DNA of 64,000 bases from Candidatus Roizmanbacteria bacterium (lineage in GTDB: Bacteria > Patescibacteriota > Microgenomatia > UBA1406 > GWC2-37-13), in the NCBI GenBank assembly GCA_016214055.1, contig JACRPE010000007.1:1-64000 (forward strand). Direction: 5' to 3'. Positions 51,890 through 60,437 of this stretch are shown piece after piece. The notes under the pieces are model-generated. The model was given only the letters and a program-made list of their open reading frames with translations, searched no databases and was not told where the DNA came from. The first letter of the stretch is position 1; the number at the start of each line of letters is the position of its first letter. Both the position numbers and the translations under genes were made by a program.

Positions 51890-53701
51890 TTATTTCGATG
51901 GTGTTCCAGGAGGAACAGGAGTATTTGATTGTTGCTTATTTCTTTCAGTCTCAGGTGCTCCTGCTCCTCGACCAAACGCATTAGACCATTTATTACCAAA
52001 TACAGCTGTCATACCCAAATTGGCAGTACTAAGTTGGCCAAGTAAACTCATACCACCTGCGCCAGCCGATCCAGCTCCTGCAAAGAAAGTACCGAATCCA
52101 AAGTTGAGAGGTAGATCTTTAATACCAAAGAGCTGTTCTTTGGTTAGTTTAACTAAATCAGGAGTCATAAATACAACTCCCATGCCGATAAAAATAGGGA
52201 GAAGAGAAGGGTCTATAACATTTAAAAAAGGTGGTCTCCAAAAATCACCCACTGATGAAAGTTGATTTGATAACACAAAACCGATGGTAAGAATGGCTAT
52301 CACGATGGGAAAAGTGAAGATGTCAGCCATGAGATGTTTGATCCATGTAGAAAAACTTGATTTACCCGGTACCGCTTCAAACAACAACATAAAAGGAGCT
52401 ATAACAATAAGAAATATAATTTGAAGATAAGCTTTAAAAAGCATAAAAAAAATACGGAAAAAGAGAAATAAAATAGTAAAAAAAATAGCGATTCCAAACA
52501 AGATTGCAAGGAATAATGGTACGAGTTGGAACCCAAGTGAAAAAGATATGGAGCCAATAAGGGGGACGGTTATCAATCTCGTAAGCTTTCCGGTTCCAAA
52601 CGATATAGCTTGTAAATTTTCAACTGATGTACCAGCGGTAATTTGAAGACCAAAATATACTAATGTCATAATAAGGAAACCTCCAACGGTGATTGCTATG
52701 ACTTGAATTAAACCGGATATAAAAGGGGGTAAAGCCGCAAGCATGGTAGTCATGACGGAAGTTCCAATAAAATTTAATTGTCCCCAGCCTGAAAGGAAAG
52801 ATACTCCACCATTTAATGTTGTGTCAACGGCATCAATACCTGTATTAATATTCTGAAAATTAGTATGCTTCATAACATCTAAATTTGCAGGATTATTAAA
52901 AATACTATCCCATAGACTGGTGGCATTACCATTCAAATAATTGTTTTGCATCTTTCCAATATCATAAAAAGCTCCGTTTCCGCTAATCAGGGAGATAATG
53001 ATGGCAATCAACACATACATCATGTCGATTAAAAATCCAGCTATGGCAAATGAAAAAGTGATGAGGAGCATGGCGACGACTATTCTCGGTAATGCATTTT
53101 CAATATTTATTACAGTTTGGGGATTTATTTTCATGCGGAACATGATCATGAAGCCGATTGCGATGAGGACGACGACTAAGAGCATGTAGGAGACATCCCG
53201 AAATACTTTCCAGAGATTCATGATGGGCCGGAGGGACGAAAAACCGATTCCTTCAGATGCATAGGTTTGCGGTACAAATCCGGCATCTTGCAAAGAAGTA
53301 TAAGCCCAGTAGACTCCTGAGGCGGGAGGATTCATGAGAGGGAGCATAAAAAGATTAGTAAGTTGACCAGTCAAACTTTTCGCTTGATATTTGTATGCAT
53401 CAGCCGGATTATCAGTGCAGGTATCTCCCGTAAGGCCACAAATAATGGAGCGGTAGAGTGCGAGCGTTTTCTTTCCCTCTTTTGTTTTTTTCAGTTCAGG
53501 GTTGTTTACCAGTGTATAGAGTTTCAGTCGATTTTGTTGGTAGGTTGTCTGAGCGGGTTTGTTTAAAGTTTTCTTATCTGCTCCGATAAAATGAATAAAT
53601 AAGCTTACTACTATCGCATAAACAAATACTACGAGAAATAGTTTCTTTCCCCATGAAACCGCCGTTCGCAGAATAATTTTCAGGTCAAAAAGAGAGAACA
53701 T
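51890..53701 (-). CDS. VirB6/TrbL-like polytopic protein
   Basis: A 603-residue protein with an N-terminal TM helix (about 16-38), an extracytoplasmic segment with a Cys pair (CGLTGDTC), then six or seven TM helices and a Gly/Ala-rich cytoplasmic tail (FFAGAGSAGAGGMSLLG). The order and the long helix pairs (FPIVIAILTIGFVLS) match VirB6/TrbL-type channel proteins of type IV secretion systems in CPR. Two genes downstream share its strand. Confidence 0.72.
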   Translation of the reverse strand: MFSLFDLKIILRTAVSWGKKLFLVVFVYAIVVSLFIHFIGADKKTLNKPAQTTYQQNRLKLYTLVNNPELKKTKEGKKTLALYRSIICGLTGDTCTDNPADAYKYQAKSLTGQLTNLFMLPLMNPPASGVYWAYTSLQDAGFVPQTYASEGIGFSSLRPIMNLWKVFRDVSYMLLVVVLIAIGFMIMFRMKINPQTVINIENALPRIVVAMLLITFSFAIAGFLIDMMYVLIAIIISLISGNGAFYDIGKMQNNYLNGNATSLWDSIFNNPANLDVMKHTNFQNINTGIDAVDTTLNGGVSFLSGWGQLNFIGTSVMTTMLAALPPFISGLIQVIAITVGGFLIMTLVYFGLQITAGTSVENLQAISFGTGKLTRLITVPLIGSISFSLGFQLVPLFLAILFGIAIFFTILFLFFRIFFMLFKAYLQIIFLIVIAPFMLLFEAVPGKSSFSTWIKHLMADIFTFPIVIAILTIGFVLSNQLSSVGDFWRPPFLNVIDPSLLPIFIGMGVVFMTPDLVKLTKEQLFGIKDLPLNFGFGTFFAGAGSAGAGGMSLLGQLSTANLGMTAVFGNKWSNAFGRGAGAPETERNKQQSNTPVPPGTPSK

Positions 53702-53712
53702 AATTCATTGTA

Positions 53713-54159
53713 CTATTTAAAACTAAATCTATCTAACGGTATTCCCGGGTAATTTTTTTTAAGCCATTCATTGAAGACCGTCTGGTTAGTATTTTTTGGC
53801 GCATTTAACACAACGATAAATTGATCGGTTGAAAAATCAAACGTCATGGTAAAAGACGATTGTGTAAGTGGAGTTTTTTTTCGGAGTTCTCTTTTTTGGG
53901 TAGCCAAATCGGTTTCTTCCTTTGATATATTTTGCTCATCAGATGCTCCGGTACCAATTTTAGGATGAGGGATGAGAGTTGGGGCACGTGACGGTACCGT
54001 TTTGTTATCGAGCTGGACTCGGGTCGGAAGTGGTCCCTGAGTAGGTATCACGACACCGGGCGTTTCGCTTTTATTTTTCGGCAATAGTAAGACCACCACA
54101 ACAAGAATGACTAAAAAGATTGCTGGAATTATGTAGTAGAGTTTTATTTCGGGTTTCAT
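53713..54159 (-). CDS. Anchored protein with a small alpha/beta domain
   Basis: A 148-residue protein with an N-terminal TM helix (residues 9-28), a Pro/Thr linker and a C-terminal domain KRELRKKTPLTQSSFTMTFDFSTDQFIVVLNAP. The same domain occurs in the C39 protein encoded just upstream ([28 protein letters not shown]), so the two are paralogous partners. It overlaps the C39 gene by 4 bp. Function unknown. Confidence 0.65.
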   Translation of the reverse strand: MKPEIKLYYIIPAIFLVILVVVVLLLPKNKSETPGVVIPTQGPLPTRVQLDNKTVPSRAPTLIPHPKIGTGASDEQNISKEETDLATQKRELRKKTPLTQSSFTMTFDFSTDQFIVVLNAPKNTNQTVFNEWLKKNYPGIPLDRFSFK

Positions 54160-55340
54160 TTTTTAACCGCAAAGGCGGCGGCATATTTGGGAAATGGATA
54201 ACGCACGTTCTCATTTATAGGGGGACTTTGGCTTGCACCATAATACGGGTCATACGCCAGCACATTGCCGTTTTCATCGAGACCGGTGACCCAGAAGTAA
54301 TGACCTCCTCCTTTTCCCTCCCTGAACCAAGCTAACACAAAAATAGTCCATCCATTATCCAAGTATGATTTAAAATCACCCCGCACTTCCTCGATACTGT
54401 ATTCAATTCCTGAATAGGGAAGTATATAATCTGATGTCTTGACTCCTCGACTCGTTAATACACTTTTTGCATAACTTAAACCGGTGCCGCAGGCGGCCCA
54501 ACCGTTGGATTTATATATTTCAACCACTTCAGGCGGGGTATATTTTTGATCAATATAGCTTGATAGTATCATCGATACCGTCACCGGTCCGCATCCTGCC
54601 TGACACACGTTACAGCCTTCAGCCAGGGGATAGGAATCATAGGAACCCTGGCACTGAGAGTAATAGACATATCCATTTTGGTTTGACCCGCTGGAAGATA
54701 GATTGATAGACGATTGAGAGGATTGACTTGAAGATAAGATCGGTGTTGCCGTTGGAATTAGAGTTGGGATAAGTGTTGGTACAGGAGTATTTATAACAGG
54801 GGGTTGCAACAATAAGTTAAAAAGAGTCACAATAGTTCCCAACTGTTGCTCCGGACTTTTCGTTGCATAAGGAGTCTGGACTTGTTCCATGGTCTTATCC
54901 GAGATGATAGTTGTTTTTGGGTTGTCAACCAAGAGGGGATAATTTTTTCCTGTAGCAAAAGATGAAAAAGCCTGATCGGCAGAAGGAGTTTTCCTTGTTA
55001 CCACGAGTTTATCTAAGTTTGGGGAGTATTTTAAAATAAAATCGTTTGTCTCAAGGGGTAGCTTCTTCTTCAGTTCATTCATCTGTGAAGTTGCCCTTTC
55101 ATCAGTCAAGTCAACAGAGTTAGAAACGACTGAAGAATTGTTGCCTTGATTTATCGAAGAGGAGGAGCCTCTTGTACGGGTTGATCCGCCTGAGTATTGA
55201 TTCGTTGACACAGAGGTTGGAAAAGGGGAGTTGGGAGGGATATTTTTTGGGGCGGTGAGTGATTGGAGGAGGGAAAGAATGATGAGAATAAAAACGAGAA
55301 TAAAAACACCGACAGCTAAATATTTTTTTGAATTATTCAT
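54156..55340 (-). CDS. Membrane-anchored C39-family peptidase-like protein
   Basis: A protein of about 394 residues: N-terminal TM helix (about 7-28), Ser/Thr-rich linker, the small domain shared with its neighbour, a second Pro/Ser-rich linker, then a C39-like papain fold with [12 protein letters not shown] (Cys about 250), [13 protein letters not shown] (His about 345) and AYDPYYG (Asp about 366). The catalytic triad looks intact. C39 peptidases often cut leader peptides of exported proteins. ATG 55340 is chosen; ATGs at 55370-55373 are alternatives. Confidence 0.82.
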   Translation of the reverse strand: MNNSKKYLAVGVFILVFILIILSLLQSLTAPKNIPPNSPFPTSVSTNQYSGGSTRTRGSSSSINQGNNSSVVSNSVDLTDERATSQMNELKKKLPLETNDFILKYSPNLDKLVVTRKTPSADQAFSSFATGKNYPLLVDNPKTTIISDKTMEQVQTPYATKSPEQQLGTIVTLFNLLLQPPVINTPVPTLIPTLIPTATPILSSSQSSQSSINLSSSGSNQNGYVYYSQCQGSYDSYPLAEGCNVCQAGCGPVTVSMILSSYIDQKYTPPEVVEIYKSNGWAACGTGLSYAKSVLTSRGVKTSDYILPYSGIEYSIEEVRGDFKSYLDNGWTIFVLAWFREGKGGGHYFWVTGLDENGNVLAYDPYYGASQSPPINENVRYPFPKYAAAFAVKK

Positions 55341-55347
55341 GATTGTG

Positions 55348-55376
55348 TTGACAACGGACCGACTTTTCATCATAAT
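55348..55376 (+). promoter_or_regulatory. Sigma-70 promoter of the ClpC-like gene
   Basis: TTGACA (55348-55353), 17-nt spacer, CATAAT (55371-55376), then 6 nt to ATG 55383. A near-consensus leaderless promoter inside the 42-bp divergent gap with the C39 gene. Confidence 0.85.
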
Positions 55377-55382
55377 GAAAAC

Positions 55383-58300
55383 ATGGCCGGCTTCTTTGAT
55401 TTTATAAAAAAACCAACTCAGAATGCAAGTGCAGGTACAGCACCTCAACCCCAAATACCTCAAGTGGTAAAACCCGTCATTCCTCAATCTCCCCAAGTGC
55501 AAAATATCAATAACATCATTGCATCGGTCAATTCTTCAGTGTCTCCACCCGTTAAGCCTGTCAGCGTTCAATCGGTGTCACCCGGTCAATCCGTCAAGCC
55601 ACTCGTGACCCCTGCAAATATCGGCACAAAGCCACTTACATCAAACATTGATGCTCAAAAGAGAGCGGCATTGGATCTCATGACACATCTTACTCAACGT
55701 TCCAACCGTGTATTTTTGTCTGCCCAAACGAAAGCAAAAGAGTTGGAAGATGAGTTCATTGATAGTGAACATTTACTTCACGGCCTGCTTTCAGACGGGG
55801 AAATATATAAGCTTCTTACCGAATTGAAGTTACAACCACAGTTGGTTGAGGCGGAAATTGCGCCACTCTATAAACGGGGAGGAAATAAATTAAACCCACC
55901 GCAAAATTCACCTCGATTAAAAAGGATTTTAGATAACTCACTCGTGGTTGCGCGCAAATTGGGATTTGAATTTATCTCACCCGAACATCTTCTTCTTGCT
56001 TTGTTTGAAGAAGGTGAAGGGATCGGCGCTCGTGTCTTGTCAAAGCTTGGCTTGAAGAAAGAGGATCTAAATAAAATAATTGTAGGAAAAAAAGAAGGCC
56101 TCATGGAAGATCAAAAGGCCGCCGAGAAGAAAAAAAGCAGTATTGAACAGTATACTATCGACTTGACCGCCAAAGCGGCACAAGGCTTACTTGATCCGGT
56201 AGTTGAAAGATATGAGACCATTGAGCGCGTCATCCACATCCTTTCCCGGAGATCAAAAAATAATCCTGCATTAGTTGGAGAGGCGGGTGTGGGAAAGACC
56301 GCAATCGTGGAAGGACTTGCCGAAAAAATAGTTGCAAAGCAAGTTCCCGAGTCGCTTTTGAATAAACGTATTTTGTCACTTGATCTCATGGCGGTGTTAG
56401 CAGGTGCGTCACATCGGGGCGAGTTTGAAGAACGGATGAAGAATCTTCTTGATGAAGTGAAAGCAAACAAAGGTCAGATTATTTTATTCATCGACGAAAT
56501 TCATAACATCATGGGGGCAGGAGGGGGCGAAGGATCCTCTGATGCTGCTAATTTTTTAAAGCCCGCCTTATCTCGGGGTGAGATGCAACTTATTGGCGCA
56601 ACGACTTTGACTGAATATCGAAAATATATCGAGAAAGACCCGGCACTTGAACGGAGATTTCAGCCCATTGTTGTTCCTGAACCGACGGAAGAGCAGGCGA
56701 TTAAAATGTTGAAAGCCATCAAGGGAAAGTATGAAGCATTTCATCGGGTTCAGATTCCCGACTCGGCAATTGAGGCGGCAGTCAAACTTTCCAAAAGATA
56801 TGTGGGAGATAGATTTTTACCGGATAAAGCAGTCGACCTCATAGACGAGGCGGCCTCCGCAGTACGCCTTCCCCTTCTTTCGCTTCCTGAAAATATCAGG
56901 TCCCTTGAGACGCGTATCGCAGAATTAAATCAGGAGACAAAAGAAAGTGAAAAATCGGGAGACCCGGTCAAGGTGCGCGTACTCCATTCAAAAATTGCGG
57001 AGATTACTTCGGAATTAAATGAAAAAAAAGATGATTACAACACGAAAAAGGCGCAGACGACCACTGCCATCTCCGAACAGATAATCAAAGACATCGTATC
57101 CCGTTGGACGGGAATTCCCATCTCAAAAATTACGGGGACCGAGATGGATAAACTTGCCCATCTTGAGGATATCATGCATAAACGGTTAATCGGACAGGAA
57201 GATGCGGTCTCCTCAGTTGCACAAGCGGTGCGGCGTGGTCGTGCAGGACTCAAATCAAGCCAACGTCCGATCGGAAGCTTTGTCTTCTTAGGTCCAACCG
57301 GAACCGGAAAGACTGAGCTTGCCAAAACATTAGCAGACATCCTTTTCGGACAAGAGGAAGCTATGATTCGCTTCGATATGACCGAGTATATGGAAAAACA
57401 CGAAGTTGCCAAGCTCTTAGGGGCACCCCCCGGTTATGTAGGATATGAGGAGGGGGGGAAATTGACTGAGGCGGTGCGACGCAAACCTTATTCAGTAGTG
57501 CTTTTTGATGAAGTAGAAAAAGCGCATCCGGATATTTTCAATATTTTGCTCCAAGTACTTGATGATGGACGTTTAACAGATAATAAAGGTCATACCGTAA
57601 CTTTCAAAAATACCGTTGTTATCTGTACCTCCAACATCGGGTCGCAAGTCATCCAGGCCGAGCTTATGAAATCGGGAAAAGACCAGATTGAGGAACCCAA
57701 CGTTCTTTCAACCTATACTTTTTCTCCCCGAGGGCGCGAAATACTGACAATTGGAAGTAAGGTATTTGAAAAAGAAGGCGAGACCGGGAAGTGGGAAGAA
57801 AAAATGCTCCTCGATTATTTTGCCGGTCAGGAAATAACCGGTGAAGAAAAAGCGGCTTTTCCCATTCACGGCTTTGACACGCAAGCCATGTCAGGAAGCG
57901 GGGTCGAGGCAGTTACCAAAGCCGCTGAGATGTATTACCGGACTTCAACAACAGGTAAATCATGGACTAAAACCACCCTCATTGAATATTTCAAAAAGGG
58001 AGTTGTAATAAACGCACTTCCTGACGCGCCCGATGAACAACTTCCAACCGCGAGTCTCAAGACGCATTGTTTTTCTCCCGATGAAAATGAAACAGTTACC
58101 TACAAAGATAGGTACTGGAAACGGAAGATGAACGCAGACGACTGGCAGACAGGCTTTTTGAAAGATTATTTTGAAGGTCAAACCATTGAAAAAGGAACTT
58201 TTCCTACAACCTATTGGGATATCCATACTTTTTCACCCGCAGGTAAAGAAATTATCGTGGTTGGAGAAGTGGTTTGGTTTAGGATGCCTACTGAAACCAG

Positions 58301-59018
58301 ATGGACCATGCAAAGAACTGATGAGTACTTCGGGAAAGACTTCCCACTTCAAAAACAGGTTGAGGAAAAACTCAAAGTTGACGATGAGATTGAGAAGAAA
58401 AAATTCGGGTTGTTAAAAGAAAAGGTGATGGCGGAGTTACACAAATTTTTCCGCCCCGAACTTATCAACCGGTTTGATGAAGTTATTATGTTTGAGCCGC
58501 TCCGCTTTATTCACATGAAACGCATCGTTGAAATTCAATTAAAGAGTGTTGTGAAGGCTATGGAGGAGCAGGATATGGGATTTAGTTGTACTGAGGCGGC
58601 TGTCAAAGAAATAGTCCGAAACGGCTTTGACCCGGTGTTTGGAGCACGACCGCTTCGACGTGCTATTCAAAAACTGGTTGAAAATCCCATTTCCAGCCTC
58701 ATTATCGAAAAGAAAATGGGCCCGGGAAATCAGGTGGCAGTAGATTTTGACGGTCAGAATTTTGTATTTAACCTGGATAAAGCCGATGGGTCAGCCAGTA
58801 GTTCTAGCAAGAATGCAATAAAAAAATATGTGTGTGAAGTTTGCGCAAACCGGTTTGAAACAGAAATAATCCCGAACTCAACTCCCATATGTTCCAAATG
58901 TGCCAGCAGTAAATTACAGGAATTATATGAAGATGCGGGAAACGCTCCTCCGGTCAAACCTGAGCCTGAAGCGCCGGTCCAAGTCCAGGATCCATCCCTT
59001 CAACCCTCCAAGAGTTAA
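55383..59018 (+). CDS. ClpC/ClpA-like AAA+ unfoldase with a repeat insertion and zinc ribbon
   Basis: A 1211-residue Hsp100 protein: Pro/Gln-rich N-terminus (1-85), Clp N domain (about 90-235), D1 with Walker [14 protein letters not shown] (about 300), a middle coiled coil, and D2 with Walker [14 protein letters not shown] (about 637), [10 protein letters not shown] and sensor CTSNIGS (about 748). Between CTSNIGS and [11 protein letters not shown] (about 1022) there are about 274 residues, against about 40 in B. subtilis ClpC. The extra part holds four imperfect repeats with TFSP-like starts and DYFxGQ-like ends. The usual ClpP-binding VGF/IGF tripeptide is not visible. A C-terminal CxxC...CxxC zinc ribbon (about 1142-1172) is added. 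Confidence 0.92.
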   Translation: MAGFFDFIKKPTQNASAGTAPQPQIPQVVKPVIPQSPQVQNINNIIASVNSSVSPPVKPVSVQSVSPGQSVKPLVTPANIGTKPLTSNIDAQKRAALDLMTHLTQRSNRVFLSAQTKAKELEDEFIDSEHLLHGLLSDGEIYKLLTELKLQPQLVEAEIAPLYKRGGNKLNPPQNSPRLKRILDNSLVVARKLGFEFISPEHLLLALFEEGEGIGARVLSKLGLKKEDLNKIIVGKKEGLMEDQKAAEKKKSSIEQYTIDLTAKAAQGLLDPVVERYETIERVIHILSRRSKNNPALVGEAGVGKTAIVEGLAEKIVAKQVPESLLNKRILSLDLMAVLAGASHRGEFEERMKNLLDEVKANKGQIILFIDEIHNIMGAGGGEGSSDAANFLKPALSRGEMQLIGATTLTEYRKYIEKDPALERRFQPIVVPEPTEEQAIKMLKAIKGKYEAFHRVQIPDSAIEAAVKLSKRYVGDRFLPDKAVDLIDEAASAVRLPLLSLPENIRSLETRIAELNQETKESEKSGDPVKVRVLHSKIAEITSELNEKKDDYNTKKAQTTTAISEQIIKDIVSRWTGIPISKITGTEMDKLAHLEDIMHKRLIGQEDAVSSVAQAVRRGRAGLKSSQRPIGSFVFLGPTGTGKTELAKTLADILFGQEEAMIRFDMTEYMEKHEVAKLLGAPPGYVGYEEGGKLTEAVRRKPYSVVLFDEVEKAHPDIFNILLQVLDDGRLTDNKGHTVTFKNTVVICTSNIGSQVIQAELMKSGKDQIEEPNVLSTYTFSPRGREILTIGSKVFEKEGETGKWEEKMLLDYFAGQEITGEEKAAFPIHGFDTQAMSGSGVEAVTKAAEMYYRTSTTGKSWTKTTLIEYFKKGVVINALPDAPDEQLPTASLKTHCFSPDENETVTYKDRYWKRKMNADDWQTGFLKDYFEGQTIEKGTFPTTYWDIHTFSPAGKEIIVVGEVVWFRMPTETRWTMQRTDEYFGKDFPLQKQVEEKLKVDDEIEKKKFGLLKEKVMAELHKFFRPELINRFDEVIMFEPLRFIHMKRIVEIQLKSVVKAMEEQDMGFSCTEAAVKEIVRNGFDPVFGARPLRRAIQKLVENPISSLIIEKKMGPGNQVAVDFDGQNFVFNLDKADGSASSSSKNAIKKYVCEVCANRFETEIIPNSTPICSKCASSKLQELYEDAGNAPPVKPEPEAPVQVQDPSLQPSKS

Positions 59019-59033
59019 TGTATAATCACTGGT

Positions 59034-59195
59034 ATGGATAAGAACTTTACTCCCCTTGATCACAAAAAATGGGGCATAAAAGAAGAAAATCATTTTGAAA
59101 GCACCTTCAACACGGTTCTCTTATTTTTGGCGACATTAACTGCCCTTATTGCGAGTATCGTCCTGTTTCTGCTCATCCAAAAACAAATCCACTAA
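59034..59195 (+). CDS. Small one-TM protein downstream of the ClpC-like gene
   Basis: A 53-residue protein: polar N-terminus (MDKNFTPLDHKKWGIKEENH) and one TM helix (about residues 28-49). TATAAT (59021-59026) lies 7 nt before ATG 59034, so it has its own promoter although it is only 15 nt after the ClpC-like stop. It may tether a cytoplasmic partner to the membrane. Confidence 0.65.
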   Translation: MDKNFTPLDHKKWGIKEENHFESTFNTVLLFLATLTALIASIVLFLLIQKQIH

Positions 59196-59228
59196 AAAAA
59201 CTCAGATTTGTTTTGTTTTTTCAGTGTC

Positions 59229-59299
59229 TACCCATCTAATCCACTTTTTCCCCTGGAAAATAGGCATTTTCTAGGGTTCAAATTGGAGTAAGATGGGTA
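59229..59299. promoter_or_regulatory. Nested hairpins ending 3 nt before an ATG
   Basis: Outer arms TACCCATCT (59229-59237) and AGATGGGTA (59291-59299); inner arms CCCTGGAAAAT (59251-59261) and ATTTTCTAGGG (59266-59276). The structure would occupy the whole leader of the HExxH protein gene (ATG 59303). Confidence 0.6.
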
Positions 59300-59302
59300 T
59301 AC

Positions 59303-59977
59303 ATGGATAGTTTTTTATTCGCATTCTTTCTGTTTATCATCGCAATTCCTATACTTTATGCAGTCTCACGGTATATGCTCACTGAATTATTTCTTTTTTT
59401 ACACTTATTTATCCGCAGACGTGACCTCATCTTTTCAACGATTGCCGTCATATTCTTGCCGGGCACGATTCTACACGAACTATCTCATTACCTTACCGCA
59501 ACCATTCTCTTTCTTCAAGTGGGGGAGGTACATATCATGCCATCCTGGAAAGAAAACCATTTACAACTCGGAAGAGTCACCTATAGAAAAGCCGATGTGG
59601 TGAGGTCAATCATCGTGGGAGTTGCCCCTTTTTTTGGAGCTCTTTTTTTCTTTTGGTTCGTGGGAGCATTCCATTTATTCCCCAGTGTTCATATTGCCAT
59701 AACTTTATTTTTCGGTTATCTGTTATTTTCAGTCTCCGCCAACATGTTTTCATCAAAACAAGACCTCATAGATCTCATCTATGTAATACCGATCTGCCTC
59801 ATCGCAGGAGCAGTCTTCTATATCACCAATGTGAAAATATTCGTTTCTATTCCTGACGCATGGCTACAAAACACGGCTGACCTCTTGCAGAGAGTTAATA
59901 TTTATATTACTATTTCAATAGCGATACACACGGTCTTAATTATGGTATTTAAAAGTTTTAAGATCTTCAGAAGATGA
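59303..59977 (+). CDS. HExxH integral membrane protein (M50-like)
   Basis: A 224-residue protein with about six TM helices. LPGTILHELSHYLTATIL carries HELSH (His about 58) in a TM helix, the zinc motif of M50/site-2-type proteases. A second metal-ligand motif like NxxPxxxxDG is not obvious; GVAPFFGALFF is the nearest. It may cut membrane proteins of the same locus. It overlaps the next gene by 4 bp. Confidence 0.7.
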   Translation: MDSFLFAFFLFIIAIPILYAVSRYMLTELFLFLHLFIRRRDLIFSTIAVIFLPGTILHELSHYLTATILFLQVGEVHIMPSWKENHLQLGRVTYRKADVVRSIIVGVAPFFGALFFFWFVGAFHLFPSVHIAITLFFGYLLFSVSANMFSSKQDLIDLIYVIPICLIAGAVFYITNVKIFVSIPDAWLQNTADLLQRVNIYITISIAIHTVLIMVFKSFKIFRR

Positions 59978-60291
59978 GCACTCGTTTACTGGCACAAAAT
60001 ATAGGCGTGGGGGGAGTGCAGATAAAAGGCCCGCTTGAGGGAATCAGTACAATCGGGGATGTAATAAATATTCTTATCCCTTTTGTCATGTCACTTGCCG
60101 GAGTCATGCTATTTCTTGTACTTATCTGGGGCGGGTATGATGTGATGATGTCCCAGGGCACGCCTGAAAAGATGAAGTCTGGTCGGGCAAAGATAACCGC
60201 CGGAGTTGTAGGATTTATCCTCCTCGTCCTTTCGTATTTTTTCACCAAGCTATTAAGCTATATATTTAATATCGGGCAGGGAATATTATGA
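59974..60291 (+). CDS. VirB2-like pilin/membrane subunit
   Basis: A 105-residue protein with two TM helices (about residues 28-55 and 72-98) and the loop MSQGTPEKMKSGRAKITAGV. This is the fourth VirB2-like gene in the window and is most like the one at 12589 (INILIPF near the first helix in both). It is co-translated with the HExxH gene. Confidence 0.65.
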   Translation: MSTRLLAQNIGVGGVQIKGPLEGISTIGDVINILIPFVMSLAGVMLFLVLIWGGYDVMMSQGTPEKMKSGRAKITAGVVGFILLVLSYFFTKLLSYIFNIGQGIL

Positions 60292-60316
60292 CGGAAGACA
60301 TATGGTCTTTGGGGTA

Positions 60317-60345
60317 TTGTATTCTGCCGATTGAAGGTGTATAAT
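60317..60345 (+). promoter_or_regulatory. Promoter of the kinase-methyltransferase gene
   Basis: TTGTAT (60317-60322), 17-nt spacer, TATAAT (60340-60345). Start of transcription is expected near 60352, giving a leader of about 86 nt, unlike the leaderless genes around it. Confidence 0.7.
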
Positions 60346-60358
60346 ATACATATTGAGT

Positions 60359-60388
60359 ATGTTAAGAATAATTTTTATTTTTAAGTAA
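60359..60388 (+). CDS. Possible 9-codon leader peptide
   Basis: ATG at 60359 opens MLRIIFIFK and ends TAA at 60386-60388, just before the terminator hairpin. The codons are U-rich (ATTTTTATTTTTAAG). Layout matches attenuation leaders; there is no direct proof that it is translated. Confidence 0.35.
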   Translation: MLRIIFIFK

Positions 60389-60400
60389 CCAAATAATATA

Positions 60401-60427
60401 ACCCCGCGAGGACGCGGGGATTTTTTT
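60401..60427 (+). terminator. Terminator hairpin in the leader of the kinase-methyltransferase gene
   Basis: CCCCGCG-AGGA-CGCGGGG (60402-60419) followed by ATTTTTTT. It is a textbook intrinsic terminator, placed after the promoter at 60317 and 10 nt before ATG 60438, so it must be bypassed for the gene to be read. Confidence 0.85.
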
Positions 60428-60437
60428 GCACATTTTT

